From Effrenium voratum (lineage: Eukaryota; Sar; Dinophyceae; Suessiales; Symbiodiniaceae), in NCBI GenBank assembly GCA_963377175.1, contig CAUJNA010003238.1, positions 307,098 through 371,097 on the forward strand: a stretch of 64,000 bases of DNA. The letters run 5' to 3'. Below are positions 19,915-29,258 of this stretch, piece by piece. Below the pieces are notes generated by a model. The model made no database searches and was not told where the DNA came from. It worked only from the letters and a program-made list of their open reading frames with translations. A program made the translations under genes and the position numbers. Within the stretch, counting starts at the first letter, position 1, and the number at the start of each line of letters is the position of its first letter.

Positions 19915-22037
19915 CTAAATATTTTTATTTTTATTTTTCTTTTTAAAGACTTCGTTTTCCAAGTATTCTACACGATCAATTAGTTTTGATAATGCATCCC
20001 AACTAATACACGCCATACGATCATAACACATCGTTAAGTATTCTCCCGAATCATTTACAATATTATATTTCGGATTTGTGTATTGTTGAACATCTTGAGC
20101 AATCCATCCTAATTCAGTTTTTCTAGTTTTTTGATTTTTAACAAATGTTTTAATCTTATTTTTTTTACCATATGTATAGTGTCATCTTCTACATCTTCTA
20201 TGTTATTTTTCAGTCTCTTATCGCTACTTAAATTAAATCCGTTAAATGATGAAAATTGAGTATCATCCAATTGTAAATATTTAGTGCCATCAATATAGCT
20301 ATCAATAGTTGTTGATGCTTCTAATCTTAAAACAGCATCACTATTTAAATGTCTCAAATTGATTTTATGAGCAATTCCAAAAGTCATATCGCCGTCAATA
20401 GTCCAATCGCCTCGCAATTCGCTATTGCTTCCACTATTCAAAATAATTTTATTATCAGCATATGTTGCAGATAATCCAACAACCAAATTAATAGAGTTTG
20501 AAGTGTTGCTATTCCTAATTATTAAATCATTTGTATCGACATACATTTCAGCATTATCAATTATTAGTTTTGATGTGTTGCCAAATTGAACATTGCCACT
20601 CGGTGAATTTTGTAATAACAAAGTATTTCCTGATACAGACTGAACTTGATTGACTTCAATCTTTTTACCAGAAACCATTGTTGAATCGCCATTTGTATAT
20701 ACATCACCTAATACATCAACTGGTTTATTGAATATGGTTTTTGATACAGCACCGTCGCACATAAAATATTGATTAGAAGAATTAGTAATATCGCCAACAC
20801 TAACAGCAACAAAATTATTATGCGCCATATATAAACCTTCTGTAGCATCTGGTGTATATCTTCGTATTGAACCATTATTATTAAAATTTAAATATGAACC
20901 ATTGTTAAGACTTATTGCACTGTCTGTTCCTATAAACTGGACAGCGCTTGTAAATCGAGCTTGCCCAGCACAATTTAAAACATAATTAACAACGCCGACT
21001 GCCCCTAAACCGAATCTATCCTTAACCCACACTCTTCCGACATTAGCATCTCCGATTTGCGTTTCCCAAACGCCTCCTGAGCTTGACATCCACATTCTAC
21101 CATCTCTATTAATATTAAATTCACGATTAAACATTTGAAAAGTCATTTGTAGTCCTAAATTTGGTGAAGGGGTACAGCTAAACTTATTGCATATTATAGA
21201 ACCAGTAGTAAGCATGTTTAAATCACTATGTAAGGTTGCATTATCGCTAAAATTAATAGGACTTGTTAATGATTGAACGTTAGTATCTATTTTATCTAAC
21301 TTTTGTAAATCTGCTGATATTAAACTATTTATTGTGTTTGAATTTTGAGTTATTAATACATCTTGTATATTATTATCTGATATAATTGAAGCAAATGTAT
21401 TACTGTAGGCTGTGTTAGTATTGAATAAATTAGTATCATTTGTATATAATGTTAACACATCTGCTTGAATAGTTGTTTTTTCTGCTGTAGTCCAAGAAGC
21501 ACCCGCTCCTGCTTGTAAATCTGCTATATCTGTAAGAATGGTTGTTATTGTGTTTCCGTGTCCTGTTATGTTATTAATGTTTGTGTCAATTAATGATATA
21601 TGCGATGTTATTGTAGCATTTAAATTACTGATTAAATGTGTATTTGAACTAATGTTATTAAAATTAGAATCAAGTTTAATTGTATTTGCTGATATAGTCG
21701 GTAGTATTGAAGTTATGGTTAATCCGTGTGCTGTTATATTATTAAAGTTGCTTGTAATTGTTGCGTTTTGATTTACTTGTTCATTAAACATAGTTGTTGA
21801 TGTTGCGTTTAATTCAGTAATATCTAAAATATTGGCATCTATCTTATTTTTCTGTGCTAAAATAAGAACATCAACTTCTTCAATTGTATAACCTCCACCT
21901 AATGATCCTGCTGTGTCTGCTAATTCTTGTTTTGTAGCATAAACACTACTTAATGTTGATGGTTCTGTTGAATTTATTAATACTAATTCACTTGCTACAA
22001 TTCTACTTGAGCCGTCCAATGATAATGTTGAAAACAT
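19915..22037 (-). CDS. Spike/fibre protein with S74 chaperone tail, frameshifted
   Basis: Starts at ATG 22037 (MFSTLSLDGSS). A long Asn/Thr/Ile-rich stretch with repeated NFNNIT, ISSNT and NINNITGHG looks like a trimeric fibre shaft. A beta-rich region with GNT/NGS turns follows, then SSDKRLKNNI, the start of an intramolecular-chaperone (peptidase S74) domain with its Ser-Lys dyad. The frame as written ends early at 20109. A one-base slip in the A8 run (T8 on plus, 20159-20166) restores ELGWIAQDVQQ, YDRMACISWDAL and a terminal coiled coil ending at TAG 19915-19917, which is the rest of a normal S74 domain. Such tails fold the trimer and then cut themselves off. Probable role: host-surface binding at a capsid vertex. 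Also read in frame with the upstream gene, see 22073-22628. Confidence 0.8.
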
Positions 22038-22072
22038 GATTATTATATAGTAGGTTATATAATAATTATATT

Positions 22073-22628
22073 TTATCTTTTTTTTTCCTCTTGAACCAAA
22101 TATATTCTTACTTAATGCATTATATTTTTCTTGCTTCTGTCTCAAATATTCATTTTGCAATAATTGGTAATGCTGTGCTATACTTTGTAGCGGGTTTGGA
22201 GGCGGTTGTGGTTGCGATCTTCTTGGGGGCGGTGTGTTCGCTATTATATTATTCTGTTGCGGTTGTGGTTGTTGATTTTCTTCGTTGTACGCTACTTCAT
22301 GATCTATCCTTTGAGGTTTTGCTATCGGAACTGCTTTTGGTTTAGGTTTTATAGGCTTAGTTTCTAATGGTCCTTGGCAATTGCGTTCATGACTGTATCT
22401 GTATGATTTTAATGTTAAAGTTTTGGCACATTTTGGACAGGTTATTTTCTTTTCATTGCGTGCTTGAGTTTTTGAGTTGTTTTTAAGAGGTTCTACATGT
22501 TTTATTTCTTGTGTTGGTTCTATTGTTGGTTCTGCCTTTGGTGCTTCTTCTTCTTCAATTGGTGGTAATTCATTTACTGGTGCGTCTGCTTCAATTGTAT
22601 TAGTAATTTCAGGTTCGACTTCTGACAT
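22073..22628 (-). CDS. Pro/Gln-rich protein with C2HC-like finger
   Basis: Acidic start, then CPKCAKTLTLKSYRYSHERNC at about residues 64-84 (Cys-x2-Cys ... His-x3-Cys, a finger-like site), then a Pro/Gln-rich linker. As written it runs without a stop into the fibre gene, through AT-rich DNA that reads like an intergenic spacer (YNYYITYYIII). The cause is the A9 run at 22078-22086: with one A fewer the frame ends at TAA 22073-22075, just before the fibre ATG. I read it as two genes joined by a homopolymer indel. A true fusion is the alternative. Function unknown. Confidence 0.62.
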
Positions 22629-22710
22629 ATATAATATATTATATATTTTGTCTATATGTTTTATATATTTTGTCTATATGGACAAATTGAGAAATATTAA
22701 TAATTTAATA

Positions 22711-22764
22711 TTATTAATTTGATATTTTTAATATTATTAATTTGATATTTTTAATATTATTAAT
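22711..22764. repeat. 23-bp AT-rich tandem repeat
   Basis: Two exact copies of a 23-base unit beginning TTATTAATTTGATATTTTT, with a partial third copy, between the penton gene's 3' end and the start of the finger protein. Confidence 0.75.
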
Positions 22765-22784
22765 ATTAATTTTTAGGGGTTTAT

Positions 22785-23639
22785 TTAGTTATCTAATTGA
22801 AAGAGAATGCTAAAAGAAATGGGAACGCCGTGAAAATCAATTAATTCGTTTCTTGAAGTTGTTATTCTAAAGTGTAGTCTCTTAATATTTTTACCGCCTA
22901 CATCAATAAAATCTGCATATATGGGCGCTGTAAAATCTGTTATAACTCCGCCAAGTTGTTGATTAATTTGAACTTTTTTAATTACTGAACTGCTGAAATT
23001 ATTAGGCGCTGAATATTTATAATCGCTTAATTGAGGACAATTTATGTATATATTCTGAAAAGGAACTAAATTAAAGTATCCACTTAACCAAGATGACGCA
23101 GGATCATAGGCAATATAATTACTTAATAAATAATTAATAGATTTTGGTCTTAAATTGTCATATTCAAACTGTCCTCTGTTCCATTCGTCATTTACATAAG
23201 TTTCCAATTCTTCATCTGTAGGTATTTTGATTTTGTAAGTTAGGGGGTCATTTAATTTAAGTTCCATTTTGCGTTCGCTTTGTCCATATACTGTCAAGAA
23301 TAAGTCAGGCACAATATCATTAAATGCCGTGTTTAATTCCGTTTGTATTTTGTATGATAATTGATTAGCATAATAAATTTCACCGGATACATCAACGGCA
23401 GTGCTTCTTAATAAGACATTTGAACTATTATATAACATAATATAGAAGCGTTCGTAAAACCCTTTCTCTGTTGTATAAAACGGAGTGCTGAATGAACACT
23501 CTGTCACGAACATTTTTGTTCTTGGTGGAATTTCAAAGTTTTGGTCAAGTTTTATAATAAAGTCACTGGTAGAATTACTTTCTGGTAATCTGTAGGCACT
23601 ATCAACATAGATGTTTTTATATGTTAATCTGTCACTCAT
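22785..23639 (-). CDS. Penton / minor capsid protein (284 aa)
   Basis: Single jelly-roll vertex protein of PLVs and virophages. The N-terminus (NIYVDSAYRLPESNSTSDF then IIKLDQNFEIPPRTKMFVTE) has the family's typical opening, in which short strands with SxSDF precede a basic-proline turn. Beta-rich throughout, with no signal or membrane segment. I choose ATG 23639 (MSDRLTY). A GTG 15 nt earlier is in frame but lies inside the TCTAG promoter spacing. It is transcribed away from the lipase across a 39-bp palindrome. Confidence 0.85.
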   Translation of the reverse strand: MSDRLTYKNIYVDSAYRLPESNSTSDFIIKLDQNFEIPPRTKMFVTECSFSTPFYTTEKGFYERFYIMLYNSSNVLLRSTAVDVSGEIYYANQLSYKIQTELNTAFNDIVPDLFLTVYGQSERKMELKLNDPLTYKIKIPTDEELETYVNDEWNRGQFEYDNLRPKSINYLLSNYIAYDPASSWLSGYFNLVPFQNIYINCPQLSDYKYSAPNNFSSSVIKKVQINQQLGGVITDFTAPIYADFIDVGGKNIKRLHFRITTSRNELIDFHGVPISFSILFQLDN

Positions 23640-23653
23640 AAATATAATATACA

Positions 23654-23658
23654 CTAGA
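23654..23658 (-). promoter_or_regulatory. TCTA-type motif before penton
   Basis: TCTAG on the minus strand in AT-rich DNA, 15 nt before the ATG at 23639. Confidence 0.55.
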
Positions 23659-23701
23659 AATTTATAATATAATTATTATTGATAATTACTTTGTAATTAT
23701 A

Positions 23702-23740
23702 ATTATTCATAGATATTTTAATAAAATATCTATGAATAAT
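23702..23740. promoter_or_regulatory. Perfect 39-bp palindrome at strand switch
   Basis: Arms ATTATTCATAGATATTTTA and its exact reverse complement around a single A (23721). It lies between the divergently read penton and lipase genes, 2 nt from the lipase ATG. Could be a regulator site, a divergent promoter element or a replication origin. Confidence 0.72.
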
Positions 23741-23742
23741 AT

Positions 23743-24522
23743 ATGATAGGAAGACAACTATTATTAGGTGCTATTGAAGGCAGATCGCCTACGCAAATGA
23801 TGGCAGGCGTAGCAAGTGATAAAGCTTATACTGCAGGTAAGGATTTAATAGAAGATGTATTTTTTAACCATAAAAAGAAATTGGAAGACAAAATAGGAGG
23901 TTTCAATAAACATTTTGATAAGCAAATAACGAAACATAAAACACGTTATGCCGAAGAAATCAATGTTCAAAATAAAAATAAAATTGATGATGTTAAAGGT
24001 TTAGACGCTGCGTATTCAAATGTAAATGGAATAACAAGAATAGGAAATACTTTGTATATTGTTGGCACTGGTGCTAAAACAGGACTAAATCACAAAGTCA
24101 ATGATGTAATCGCAGATCTGTTTTTTATTCCTACTCATAATGTTCAATTAAGCGAAAGGTATAAAGACGCAATGGAAGAATTAAGGAAAAATCCAGATGT
24201 GAATAGAATTGTTGGACATAGCCTCGGTTCATCCGTTGTTCAAGAAATCAACAACAAACACGGCAACAAATATGCTAGTACTGTTTATTCATCACCTTTT
24301 GTATCAGGAAGTAATCAACAGAAAAACCCGCGATACTTGCGATTTAGAAATCGCGGAGATCCTATAGCAATGTTTGATGACGCAGCAATAACTGGAGAAA
24401 TAGAAAGCAACAACTTATTAGATAAACACAGTTTCAATAATTGGGACGGACAAGGTATGACTGAAATTAATCCTACTACTGATATTTCTAATGGGTTCAA
24501 CCCGAATGATAATTCGGGTTAA
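23743..24522 (+). CDS. Class-3-like lipase (259 aa)
   Basis: Alpha/beta hydrolase. The nucleophile motif VGHSLGSS has Ser160; Asp206 (RNRGDPIAMFD) and His229 (LDKHSFNNW) complete a plausible triad in the right order. The preceding YIVGTGAKTG and DVIADLFFIP segments resemble lipase-3 proteins. Similar lipases are known from PLV and virophage genomes, where they may help break a membrane on entry or exit. The start is the first ATG after the palindrome. The stop lies in a hairpin; adding one T there would extend the end by about 16 residues (LNASRVNPNS..), so the C-terminus may be slightly short. Confidence 0.85.
   Translation: MIGRQLLLGAIEGRSPTQMMAGVASDKAYTAGKDLIEDVFFNHKKKLEDKIGGFNKHFDKQITKHKTRYAEEINVQNKNKIDDVKGLDAAYSNVNGITRIGNTLYIVGTGAKTGLNHKVNDVIADLFFIPTHNVQLSERYKDAMEELRKNPDVNRIVGHSLGSSVVQEINNKHGNKYASTVYSSPFVSGSNQQKNPRYLRFRNRGDPIAMFDDAAITGEIESNNLLDKHSFNNWDGQGMTEINPTTDISNGFNPNDNSG
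24499..24520 (+). terminator. Hairpin overlapping lipase 3' end
   Basis: AACCCGAAT, loop GATA, ATTCGGGTT: a 9-bp stem immediately before and touching the stop codon. Confidence 0.5.
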
Positions 24523-24596
24523 ATGCTTCGCGTGTCAATCCTAATTCAACACCAGAACAATAAATAAATAAATGTATATATATATATAACTTATAT

Positions 24597-25040
24597 ATGA
24601 GTATTGATGCTGAGAAATGGGACAATGATGTTGAATATGCTTATGAAAGATTGATAAAACGAGAGAAAGAGAAAAAATACAAAATATCAAATAGTAAATA
24701 CGAATGTCATTGTGGCAAGGAAGTGTTAAATAAAGATAAGGAAGAGCACGAAAGCAATGATTTAAATCATTTATACTACAGAAAAGGTAATATTGAAGGA
24801 CTTATAATAGGCATGTATAGTGAAATTATTAATTATGAAAATGATTACTTAAAATTACATCCAGAAAATAACAAAATACATTATACAGATTATAGTAGAG
24901 TTGATTATACCGACTTTTTAAAAGAACAAGAAGAAAAGAAAATTCCATTAGATGAAGATGATTTAAGTTATTTGTATAAGTATAGAGACGAATTAGAAGA
25001 TTGTATAAAGCGTGTAAATGAACTAACATTATCTCAATAA
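24597..25040 (+). CDS. Hypothetical protein with small Cys/His site (147 aa)
   Basis: Not recognised. Charged and helical, with YECHCGKEVLNKDKEEHE at about residues 35-52, which could form a minimal zinc site (Cys-x-Cys ... His). Lies between the lipase and the capsid gene. The next gene starts 8 nt after its stop. Confidence 0.65.
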   Translation: MSIDAEKWDNDVEYAYERLIKREKEKKYKISNSKYECHCGKEVLNKDKEEHESNDLNHLYYRKGNIEGLIIGMYSEIINYENDYLKLHPENNKIHYTDYSRVDYTDFLKEQEEKKIPLDEDDLSYLYKYRDELEDCIKRVNELTLSQ

Positions 25041-25048
25041 TATTAATA

Positions 25049-25270
25049 ATGTATAGAAACAAAGACAAACAAAACAAAATTCCATTAGAGAAGAAACTGA
25101 CAAAAGAACCGTCAAAATACGATAAACAATATAAGAATTTAGATTATGATACTATAAAAGATATAGTTGATACAAAAAACAATTATTTAATAAATACTAT
25201 AAAAAATACAACTTCAAATAATTCTACTACAATGCTTTCACATAAGAAAAATATAAAAATAAAAAAATAA
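25049..25270 (+). CDS. Hypothetical Lys/Asn-rich protein (73 aa)
   Basis: Not recognised. Basic and low in complexity, with no motif. Tightly placed 8 nt after the preceding gene and 25 nt before the capsid ATG, with the capsid's TCTAA motif directly behind its stop. Real coding status is moderately supported by spacing only. Confidence 0.5.
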   Translation: MYRNKDKQNKIPLEKKLTKEPSKYDKQYKNLDYDTIKDIVDTKNNYLINTIKNTTSNNSTTMLSHKKNIKIKK

Positions 25271-25272
25271 AA

Positions 25273-25277
25273 TCTAA
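25273..25277 (+). promoter_or_regulatory. TCTA-type motif before MCP
   Basis: TCTAA in AT-rich sequence, 18 nt between the motif and the major capsid ATG. Confidence 0.65.
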
Positions 25278-25295
25278 GTTTATCATATATAAGTA

Positions 25296-26879
25296 ATGGA
25301 TAATATAATCGCCGAATCAGAAACTACAATGATTAACTCGCTAAATTTTGGACTTCCAGAAACAGCACAATATATCACAGACCGACGACACGTTAATTAT
25401 TTTCCATCAGGTAGCAATGTCTATAATCCAAATGCAGGAAACAAAAATATTAGATTTCATATAACAGGTGAAGACAACACATATATTGATTTATCAAGTA
25501 TTCGTTTATTTGCAAATCTTCAAAACACCGACGGAACACGAAGTCATTTTTTACGACCGTTTGGTAATTTATCATCCTTCTTCAGTCGTTACAGATGCAC
25601 TGTTGGAGGTCAGCAAGTTCAGGATATTATTGAATATAATAGACATTGCGAATTGTATAATTCTTTTAAAAGTCAAGATGCCAGAGATATGGACGATTTA
25701 GAGGGGGGCGCCAATCCTCGTTGGGATGATGACTGGCGACACACATATGCTACTGGATTGGCAGAATTCATTGATGTCAATACACGAACCGATCCCACTG
25801 CCGACCCTGAGGCAGTTGCAGTTTCAACTACACAAGACCATAACAATTGGGGAGACTTAACATCGCGATATACTCGCCATTCAGTAGCAGGAATCCCCGG
25901 CAATAATGGTTATATGAGATTAGGACATAAACCAGTATGCGGACTGTTAGAAAGCAATTATTATTTACCTCTTCGTTATGCTCCACTTGAACTGGAATTT
26001 ACAATTGTATCAGATGAACATATACCAGTAGTTACGCCTTTTACCGTAACTGATGTCAACACTCAAAATGATGCCAAAGGTTATTATTTCACAACTGGAG
26101 ACACCTCAACACAGTGGGAATTAAATAATGTAATCATACGAGCCGAGGTAATACAATTGGACAACACGGTCAACAATAATATAGTAAAACATTTGTTAGA
26201 GGGTCAAAGTTTGAAATTAGTATTTCCAATGTATCACACTATGACGCAATCATTCAACATGGCAGGAACTGAAATTAATATGAACATTGTTAAATCCGCT
26301 TCTAAATTAAATGGTTGTTTCATCACATTGTATCGCACACCAAGAGCAGGTGTAGATACTGACAATAATAACTACTACAGACACGATAATTATATTTACA
26401 AGCGATGGAATTACTTTTACAATCCTATGATTAATTCAAGAATCTTTGACGGTCCTGATCCAGATGGCGCTGATCGTGAGCGTTTCCAAGGTAAAGGTTT
26501 TCAAGATAAAGATTTAAATTTAACGTGGCAATTACAAATTAACAATAAAAAATATCCAGAGTTTGAATGTCAATCAATGGCAGAAACTGCATATTATTTA
26601 AGACGAACATTACACTATTTGAACCCTGACCAAGACGCATTTAGCATTTCATATAAACGCTACAGAGAAGACAAGTTCGTTATTGGGATTTCATTTGAAA
26701 AGATGGCGGACACTAATTTTACTGGACAGAATACTAAAATGGGAGGTTTACTCGTTTTTAAATTGAAAGGAAGTAACAGAGCACTGACAGATAATGAAAA
26801 TGTGCGAGAATTATTTGTGCATATGATTTCGGAGTCTGTTCTGGAATTAAGGGAAAGCGGATCTGTGCTCTATGATTAA
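25296..26879 (+). CDS. Major capsid protein, double jelly-roll (527 aa)
   Basis: Main shell protein of the icosahedral capsid. The start (NFGLPETAQYITDRRHVNYF then PSGSNVYNP) and FFSRYRCTVGGQQVQDI with IEYNRH match the pattern of PLV/Polinton capsid proteins. The length is typical for two jelly-roll domains. No frameshift or stop is seen, and the codon use is as AT-rich as its neighbours. Preceded by a TCTAA motif. The gene is intact, unlike several neighbours. Confidence 0.92.
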   Translation: MDNIIAESETTMINSLNFGLPETAQYITDRRHVNYFPSGSNVYNPNAGNKNIRFHITGEDNTYIDLSSIRLFANLQNTDGTRSHFLRPFGNLSSFFSRYRCTVGGQQVQDIIEYNRHCELYNSFKSQDARDMDDLEGGANPRWDDDWRHTYATGLAEFIDVNTRTDPTADPEAVAVSTTQDHNNWGDLTSRYTRHSVAGIPGNNGYMRLGHKPVCGLLESNYYLPLRYAPLELEFTIVSDEHIPVVTPFTVTDVNTQNDAKGYYFTTGDTSTQWELNNVIIRAEVIQLDNTVNNNIVKHLLEGQSLKLVFPMYHTMTQSFNMAGTEINMNIVKSASKLNGCFITLYRTPRAGVDTDNNNYYRHDNYIYKRWNYFYNPMINSRIFDGPDPDGADRERFQGKGFQDKDLNLTWQLQINNKKYPEFECQSMAETAYYLRRTLHYLNPDQDAFSISYKRYREDKFVIGISFEKMADTNFTGQNTKMGGLLVFKLKGSNRALTDNENVRELFVHMISESVLELRESGSVLYD

Positions 26880-26887
26880 AATTAAAT

Positions 26888-26891
26888 TCTA
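26888..26891 (+). promoter_or_regulatory. TCTA-type motif before 26905 gene
   Basis: TCTA in AT-rich DNA, 13 nt before ATG 26905. Supports that upstream ATG as the real start. Confidence 0.5.
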
Positions 26892-26904
26892 TGATAAATA
26901 TATA

Positions 26905-27223
26905 ATGTACAAATTTCATAAACGAAATAATTTAAAAAAATAAAGGTAAAGTATTCTTACAATCCTCACAAATTAAATATAGTCCATTTGATCTAAAAGA
27001 TAACGAGTATCTAAAACACCTACATGAACAAATGAAATTAAGAAACTCACAAGAAGCATCGGTAGCATTTAGAAAACACATTCAAGAAGGACACGCCAGA
27101 GCAAATTATCAAAATGAATTAGACAGATTAACAATGGAACTACGCCGACCAAATCTACCACATTCAACAAAGGAGCATTTAAAAAAACGGATCGATGAGT
27201 TGGACAAATTAACATTTACTTAA
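26905..27223 (+). CDS. Hypothetical small protein, frameshifted near its start
   Basis: The downstream frame is open from just after 26935 and contains KVFLQSSQIKYSPFDLKDNE before the internal ATG at 27032, followed by a helical part (ELDRLTMELRRPNLPHSTK). ATG 26905 (MYKFHKRNN) enters this frame only if one A is removed from the A7 run at 26934-26940. As written, initiation at 27032 gives 63 residues; the repaired-frame product would be about 105. Function unknown. The motif spacing favours the upstream start. Confidence 0.58.
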
Positions 27224-27238
27224 AATATATTGATATAG

Positions 27239-27321
27239 ATTAATAATATTTTTCACAAAAATATTATTAACAATAACATCTTATTATTAATAATATTTTT
27301 CACAAAAATATTATTAACAAT
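27239..27321. repeat. Two 36-bp direct repeats, each a hairpin
   Basis: Copies at 27239-27274 and 27286-27321. Each contains AATAATATTTTT, loop CAC, AAAAATATTATT. They fill the gap between two plus-strand genes and could end the upstream transcript. Confidence 0.8.
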
Positions 27322-27325
27322 ATTT

Positions 27326-27330
27326 TCTAA
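27326..27330 (+). promoter_or_regulatory. TCTA-type motif before 352-aa gene
   Basis: TCTAA, 16 nt before the ATG at 27347. Confidence 0.6.
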
Positions 27331-27346
27331 TTAATATTATATCAAT

Positions 27347-28405
27347 ATGGCAACTACAGCAAGTTTAGAACTGATAAACCCATATGCAAAATTTGGATTG
27401 AAACGACGACCTACCTATGAAGAAATTGCTAACTTAATAGGCGAGAACGAACAATTAACAGGAAAACTACCTAACAGAGATGCTACATTTTTTAAATCAA
27501 GTCCTCAGGGTAGTTTTTTTGACGGGAGCGACCATTTAGAATTATTGAAAGACCAACAAATGAGAATATTAGACAGGCAGATGAGAGAGATAATGATGAA
27601 ACAAGAATCGCACCGAAACGGACACACATATGCACTTCATAGAAGAAACACGGAAGCAGAAGCACCATCACCGGAACAACAAACAGAGCCAATGGTTCAG
27701 CGTGATACAGAAAGTATGCAGGAAGCATCATTAACAGCACAGTTAAACGAGATGGCAAGAAAGGACGCCGAGGCGAAACAAAAGAGAAATCAAGCGTTTG
27801 CAAATGTTTTAGCAAAGGGAAGCGAGGCACTAATCAATACCCTTGGATCAAGCAAATTTTACACTAAAAAGATACAGGATATCGCTAGATCATCAACAGA
27901 CACAGGAGTAGAAGCAGAACAAGAAGCAGAAGTAGTAGAAGCAGAACAAGAAGCAGAAGTAGTAGAAAAGGCAGAAGAGGAAAAGCGAACAGTTTCCAAT
28001 TTGAGCCCAGTAGATGCAAAAATATATGATCGTTTAAAAGAACGGCATTCTGATGAAACGTGGGATGTTATCAAACCAGCATTAGAAATATTGACAAGCG
28101 TTAAACATAGAACCCCGCGTGAATTTGCTAATAACACATCCGAAATGAGTAATGTAGTTAGGAGTATGTATGATTTAGGTTTGGTGTCAGAAAGAGAGTT
28201 TGACGGCTATTTTAAAATAATACAGTTGCTTGATAATGCCAAAGGAAAAGACCGCAAGGATGCAATTAGGGTAGATTTAGGAAAATATTACGGCAACGTG
28301 ATTTATTACAGATACATAGCAAAGCAAGCACAAGTAGAAGGGGCAAGAAGCAAGTCACAAGCAAAGCCTCCCAGTCGTGCGAGCGGTTCCAGTGGCTATC
28401 CATGA
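27347..28405 (+). CDS. Hypothetical virion-type protein (352 aa)
   Basis: Not recognised by motif. Residues 40-100 are charged and helical; the middle is rich in Glu/Gln/Ala and holds two 9-residue repeats EAEQEAEVV (27-bp DNA duplication near 27910-27965). The C-terminal ~130 residues look folded (NLSPVDAKIYDRLKERH..., SMYDLGLVSEREFDGY). Its place in the capsid cluster and its TCTA promoter suggest a structural or assembly protein, by inference. Confidence 0.72.
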   Translation: MATTASLELINPYAKFGLKRRPTYEEIANLIGENEQLTGKLPNRDATFFKSSPQGSFFDGSDHLELLKDQQMRILDRQMREIMMKQESHRNGHTYALHRRNTEAEAPSPEQQTEPMVQRDTESMQEASLTAQLNEMARKDAEAKQKRNQAFANVLAKGSEALINTLGSSKFYTKKIQDIARSSTDTGVEAEQEAEVVEAEQEAEVVEKAEEEKRTVSNLSPVDAKIYDRLKERHSDETWDVIKPALEILTSVKHRTPREFANNTSEMSNVVRSMYDLGLVSEREFDGYFKIIQLLDNAKGKDRKDAIRVDLGKYYGNVIYYRYIAKQAQVEGARSKSQAKPPSRASGSSGYP

Positions 28406-28414
28406 ATATTAATA

Positions 28415-28419
28415 TCTAA
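28415..28419 (+). promoter_or_regulatory. TCTA-type motif before 271-aa gene
   Basis: TCTAA, 12 nt before the ATG at 28432. Confidence 0.58.
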
Positions 28420-28431
28420 ATACAATTAATA

Positions 28432-29247
28432 ATGATAATATTAACTAAAAATATACTGAAAAGAAAGAAGCAGAAGTTCAATGATAATTATGATCACGAC
28501 GACAGTTTTTCAATACATAACCTAACAAAACCAAACACACCAACAACAACACAACCACCGAAAATGATGAAAAAAGGCATACCGAGAGAATTTATTGACA
28601 TTGCAACCAATACAGATACAATCGCCACAGAAACCAGAGAGACTCAAGAAAAGTTATATAATGATGCAAATCAACAATTAAATATGACATTTGAAGCGTT
28701 TAAGGTAAAGGAAAACCAAGATAATATGTTTAAAATAATGCTTAAAAACTTTTGGCACAACACATACAAAAGACATGAACCAACAAGAACGCAAGCAACA
28801 CAAACACTGAAAAACCAACGCGACACAATGGTGTCAGCCTTTACTAAAATGCTCGACAACAACAAACCACCAGAACCACCGCCAAAGAAACCACCAGACG
28901 AGGAGGACAGCGATGAAGAAGAAAAAAGATTCAAACTGACAAAAATGATAGAAATAATGCTACACAACGGCGCTACAGTAGCAGATGTAATATTAAACTT
29001 ATCACATAGCGCAATTGCAACAACAATAAATATCGCAGATTTAGTTAATCAAATAACAGCAGGAAATGCACAAGGTAGCAGTAGTTCTTCTAATGAAATT
29101 GTTAGTGTTCATAGTTCTCCACCTATTACTGTTCATAGTTCTTCATCTGAAAGTCCAACAGAAATACCAGCACCAACTGAAGACGAAGAAGAAGAAGACG
29201 GAGAAGAAAAACAAAAATATATTTTTGAAAAATTAAAATCTAAATAA
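28432..29247 (+). CDS. Hypothetical Pro/acidic/Ser-rich protein (271 aa)
   Basis: Not recognised. Basic N-terminus (KNILKRKKQKF), central Pro-rich stretch PPEPPPKKPPDEEDSDEEE, a possible hydrophobic helix near 175-205 (IMLHNGATVADVILNLS), then a Ser-rich and acidic tail. The mix of disordered segments suggests an internal virion or scaffold protein, as inference. Located between other virion-type genes with a TCTA motif upstream. Confidence 0.68.
   Translation: MIILTKNILKRKKQKFNDNYDHDDSFSIHNLTKPNTPTTTQPPKMMKKGIPREFIDIATNTDTIATETRETQEKLYNDANQQLNMTFEAFKVKENQDNMFKIMLKNFWHNTYKRHEPTRTQATQTLKNQRDTMVSAFTKMLDNNKPPEPPPKKPPDEEDSDEEEKRFKLTKMIEIMLHNGATVADVILNLSHSAIATTINIADLVNQITAGNAQGSSSSSNEIVSVHSSPPITVHSSSSESPTEIPAPTEDEEEEDGEEKQKYIFEKLKSK
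29239..29243 (+). promoter_or_regulatory. TCTA-type motif before 68-aa gene
   Basis: TCTAA overlapping the last codons of the preceding gene, 15 nt before ATG 29259. Confidence 0.58.
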
Positions 29248-29258
29248 TATTATATATA

